Position numbers and translations under genes: made by a program
Notes under the pieces: model-generated
The model's input: only the letters and a program-made list of their open reading frames with translations
Told to the model about the DNA's origin: nothing
Database searches by the model: none
Assembly (NCBI GenBank): GCA_040755715.1
Contig: JBFLXN010000142.1
Location: 1-7,072, forward strand
Direction: 5' to 3'
DNA: 7,072 bases
From: JBFLXN01 sp040755715 [NCBI: Candidatus Edwardsbacteria bacterium]
GTDB taxonomy: Bacteria > Edwardsbacteria > AC1 > JBFLXN01
Shown: in pieces, positions 5,715-7,072 of the stretch
Numbering within the stretch: the first letter of the stretch is position 1
Layout: the number at the start of each line of letters is the position of its first letter

Positions 5715-6870
5715 ACGCATCAAACGTGTTGCTAAGAACATCGTCGCCACAAAGAGGAAAGGAACAGATTTAGTAGTGGTAGTTTCCGCTATGGGAGATA
5801 CCACCGACGAATTGCTAAATTTAACTGAAGAAATCACCTCTAATCCACCAAAGCGTGAAATGGATATGCTCCTTTCAACTGGCGAAAGAATTTCTATTGC
5901 ACTTCTTTCAATGGCGATAAATGTCTTAGGCGAAAAGGCTGTCTCCTTCACCGGCTCACAAGTAGGAATTATCACCGATACCAATCATACTAGAGCCAAG
6001 ATTCTGAAAGTAAAAGCTCACAGAATCCATCAGTCACTGGCTGAGGGGAAGATACCCATCGTCGCAGGATTTCAAGGTGTCAGTGAAGAAAAAGAAATTA
6101 CCACCCTGGGTCGAGGGGGCTCAGATACGACGGCAGTAGCCCTGGCCACTGCTCTTGAAGCAAAAGAATGTGAAATATATACTGATGTTAAAGGAATCTT
6201 TACCGCTGACCCGAGAATCGTTCCTTCTGCTCACAAGTTATCTTGTGTCTCCTATGATGAGATGTCAGAAATGACCAGTTTAGGGGCAAAAGTCTTACAT
6301 CCACGGGCAGTAGAAATTGCCGCCAAGTATAAAATACCATTGCAGGTGCGTTCCAGTTTTTCCTCAGAAAAAGGCACTAAAGTTACAGAAATAGACGAAA
6401 TAGAAAAGGTAAGAGTTAGAGGTATTGCTTTTGACGAAAAGATTGTGATGTTGACACTCTGCCGCGTGCCCCGGCAACTACACAGCCTTTCGCAAATTGT
6501 TACCCAACTGGCTGAACGAGGAATTTCCCTTAGGTCATTTTCTCACGGTGCCAGTGGTGGTAGAACTGTAGACCTGCTATTTATTGTGCCTGAAGAAGAA
6601 TTGGACGAGTCTTTGGCGGTGTTGAATACAGGAGCAAGAAAATTCAAGGCCAAAGAGGTAAGAGTAAACAAGGAAGTCGGCCTAGTCTCGCTAATTGGCA
6701 CCGGCGTGGGAAGAGATGCAAAAATATTAGCCAGGATGTTACACACCATGGCGAAAAATAAAGTCCATATTGAAGCAGTATTTACTTCAGAAATAAGAAT
6801 TACCTGCATTATCAAAAAGCAAAAAGTAAAACAAATCGTCAGAGCCTTGCATAAGAATTTTGATTTATGA
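5665..6870 (+). CDS. lysC: Aspartate kinase (aspartokinase)
   Basis: This 401-residue enzyme phosphorylates L-aspartate with ATP, the first step toward lysine, methionine, threonine and diaminopimelate. The kinase domain shows KYGGSSVAN (7-15), [15 protein letters not shown] (37-51), STGERIS (71-77), GRGGSDTTA (149-157), [13 protein letters not shown] (172-184) and [14 protein letters not shown] (212-225). Two ACT domains follow at about 258-330 and 338-401, the second ending with SEIRITCII. The length fits a monofunctional, feedback-regulated aspartokinase. ACT1 has [12 protein letters not shown] where many homologues have a GxPDxPG turn, so its effector response may differ. The start lies inside the 3' end of the HIT gene; an in-frame stop at 5647 excludes earlier starts and K7 excludes later ones. 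No good ribosome binding site precedes it. No other lysine-pathway gene is visible. Confidence 0.95.
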   Translation: MNLIVQKYGGSSVANAERIKRVAKNIVATKRKGTDLVVVVSAMGDTTDELLNLTEEITSNPPKREMDMLLSTGERISIALLSMAINVLGEKAVSFTGSQVGIITDTNHTRAKILKVKAHRIHQSLAEGKIPIVAGFQGVSEEKEITTLGRGGSDTTAVALATALEAKECEIYTDVKGIFTADPRIVPSAHKLSCVSYDEMSEMTSLGAKVLHPRAVEIAAKYKIPLQVRSSFSSEKGTKVTEIDEIEKVRVRGIAFDEKIVMLTLCRVPRQLHSLSQIVTQLAERGISLRSFSHGASGGRTVDLLFIVPEEELDESLAVLNTGARKFKAKEVRVNKEVGLVSLIGTGVGRDAKILARMLHTMAKNKVHIEAVFTSEIRITCIIKKQKVKQIVRALHKNFDL

Positions 6871-6898
6871 AAACCACGGAATCACTGAAACACGGAAA
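6871..6898. repeat. Repeat arm of the ACCACGGA family, copy 4 (partner arm not seen)
   Basis: AAACCACGGAATCACTGAAA followed by CACGGAAA starts immediately after the lysC stop codon. It matches the left arms at 3490 and 5009. No inverted TCCGTGGT arm appears in the remaining 170 bases, so the copy is either truncated or continues beyond the window. Confidence 0.6.
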
Positions 6899-6950
6899 GA
6901 TACCTTTAACACGACTTTGTTAAAATTTTGTCTAAAATTGGCACAATTTA

Positions 6951-6969
6951 TCCTGAACGGAGTGAAGGA
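6951..6969. repeat. TCCTGAACGGAGTGAAGGA dispersed motif
   Basis: This imperfectly palindromic word (TCCT...AGGA ends) resembles a repeat type, CATCCTGA-GCGAAGGA, that I recall from many unrelated bacterial genomes. It occurs once here. The recognition is from memory, not from a search. Confidence 0.35.
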
Positions 6970-7019
6970 AAATCAACACTGACAAGCGTTTAAGCCTTCT
7001 TGGCTTGTTCTTCTCTTGT

Positions 7020-7037
7020 CCTCCGACAAGTCGGGGG
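7020..7037. repeat. GC-rich hairpin CCTCCGAC-AA-GTCGGGGG
   Basis: An 8-bp stem with one G-T wobble pair and an AA loop. An alternative fold pairs CTTGTC (7015-7020) with GACAAG (7025-7030). There is no T-run after it, so it is not a standard intrinsic terminator. It has the same design as the hairpin at 7053-7072. Confidence 0.5.
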
Positions 7038-7052
7038 AAGAAAGACAGCCCA

Positions 7053-7072
7053 AGCCCCGATAAATCGGGGCT
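7053..7072. repeat. Perfect hairpin AGCCCCGAT-AA-ATCGGGGCT at the window end
   Basis: A perfect 9-bp stem with an AA loop ends exactly at the last base. A following T-run, which would make it a terminator for the HIT-lysC transcript, cannot be judged because the window stops. The related hairpin 33 bases upstream suggests a dispersed palindromic repeat. Confidence 0.6.

Noticed and set aside
5643-5984. Antisense open frame across the HIT-lysC junction, and similar antisense frames elsewhere
   Set aside because: They lie opposite well-supported genes, have low-complexity composition with no recognisable motif, and lack ribosome binding sites.
6905-6928. Intrinsic terminator for lysC at TTTAAC...GTTAAA followed by ATTTTG
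   Set aside because: The 6-bp stem is AT-rich with an 8-base loop and the T-run is short; it is too weak to call.

Overview
The window looks like chromosomal DNA of an uncultivated, AT-leaning bacterium. All six recognisable genes lie on the + strand and are mostly metabolic or housekeeping genes. Purine-rich Shine-Dalgarno sites precede four of them, and one protein ends in a pentapeptide that fits the bacterial sliding-clamp motif, so I favour Bacteria over Archaea. I cannot assign a phylum. The dense, composite intergenic repeats resemble those I associate with candidate-phylum genomes assembled from metagenomes, but that is only an impression.

Layout: a structured 150-base leader; a short citrate-synthase-fold protein resembling citryl-CoA lyase (151-924); an AT-rich palindromic spacer; a TrpB2-type tryptophan synthase beta chain without TrpA (1021-2316); a 309-base spacer filled by two palindromic repeats; a class I SAM methyltransferase (start corrected to 2626, end 3531) that carries an in-frame GC-rich hairpin insertion; a 220-base composite palindrome that overlaps the methyltransferase 3' end; a PHP-domain endonuclease Q (start corrected to 3722, end 4987); another composite palindrome; an HIT-family nucleotide hydrolase/phosphorylase (5187-5714) overlapping an aspartate kinase gene (5665-6870) by 50 bases; and a final spacer with repeat arms and GC-rich hairpins.

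The genes do not form one pathway. TrpB2 and aspartate kinase belong to amino-acid metabolism, the citryl-CoA lyase-like protein to central carbon metabolism, and EndoQ to repair of deaminated DNA. Only HIT-lysC is tightly coupled. What unifies the window is its repeat content. Four spacers carry arms of the type ACCACGGA-CAC-GGA, three of them paired with an inverted copy to enclose a different core each time. A separate hairpin sits inside a coding sequence without breaking its frame. The most interesting observations are this coding hairpin, the shared repeat architecture, and the apparent C-terminal sliding-clamp motif on a bacterial EndoQ.
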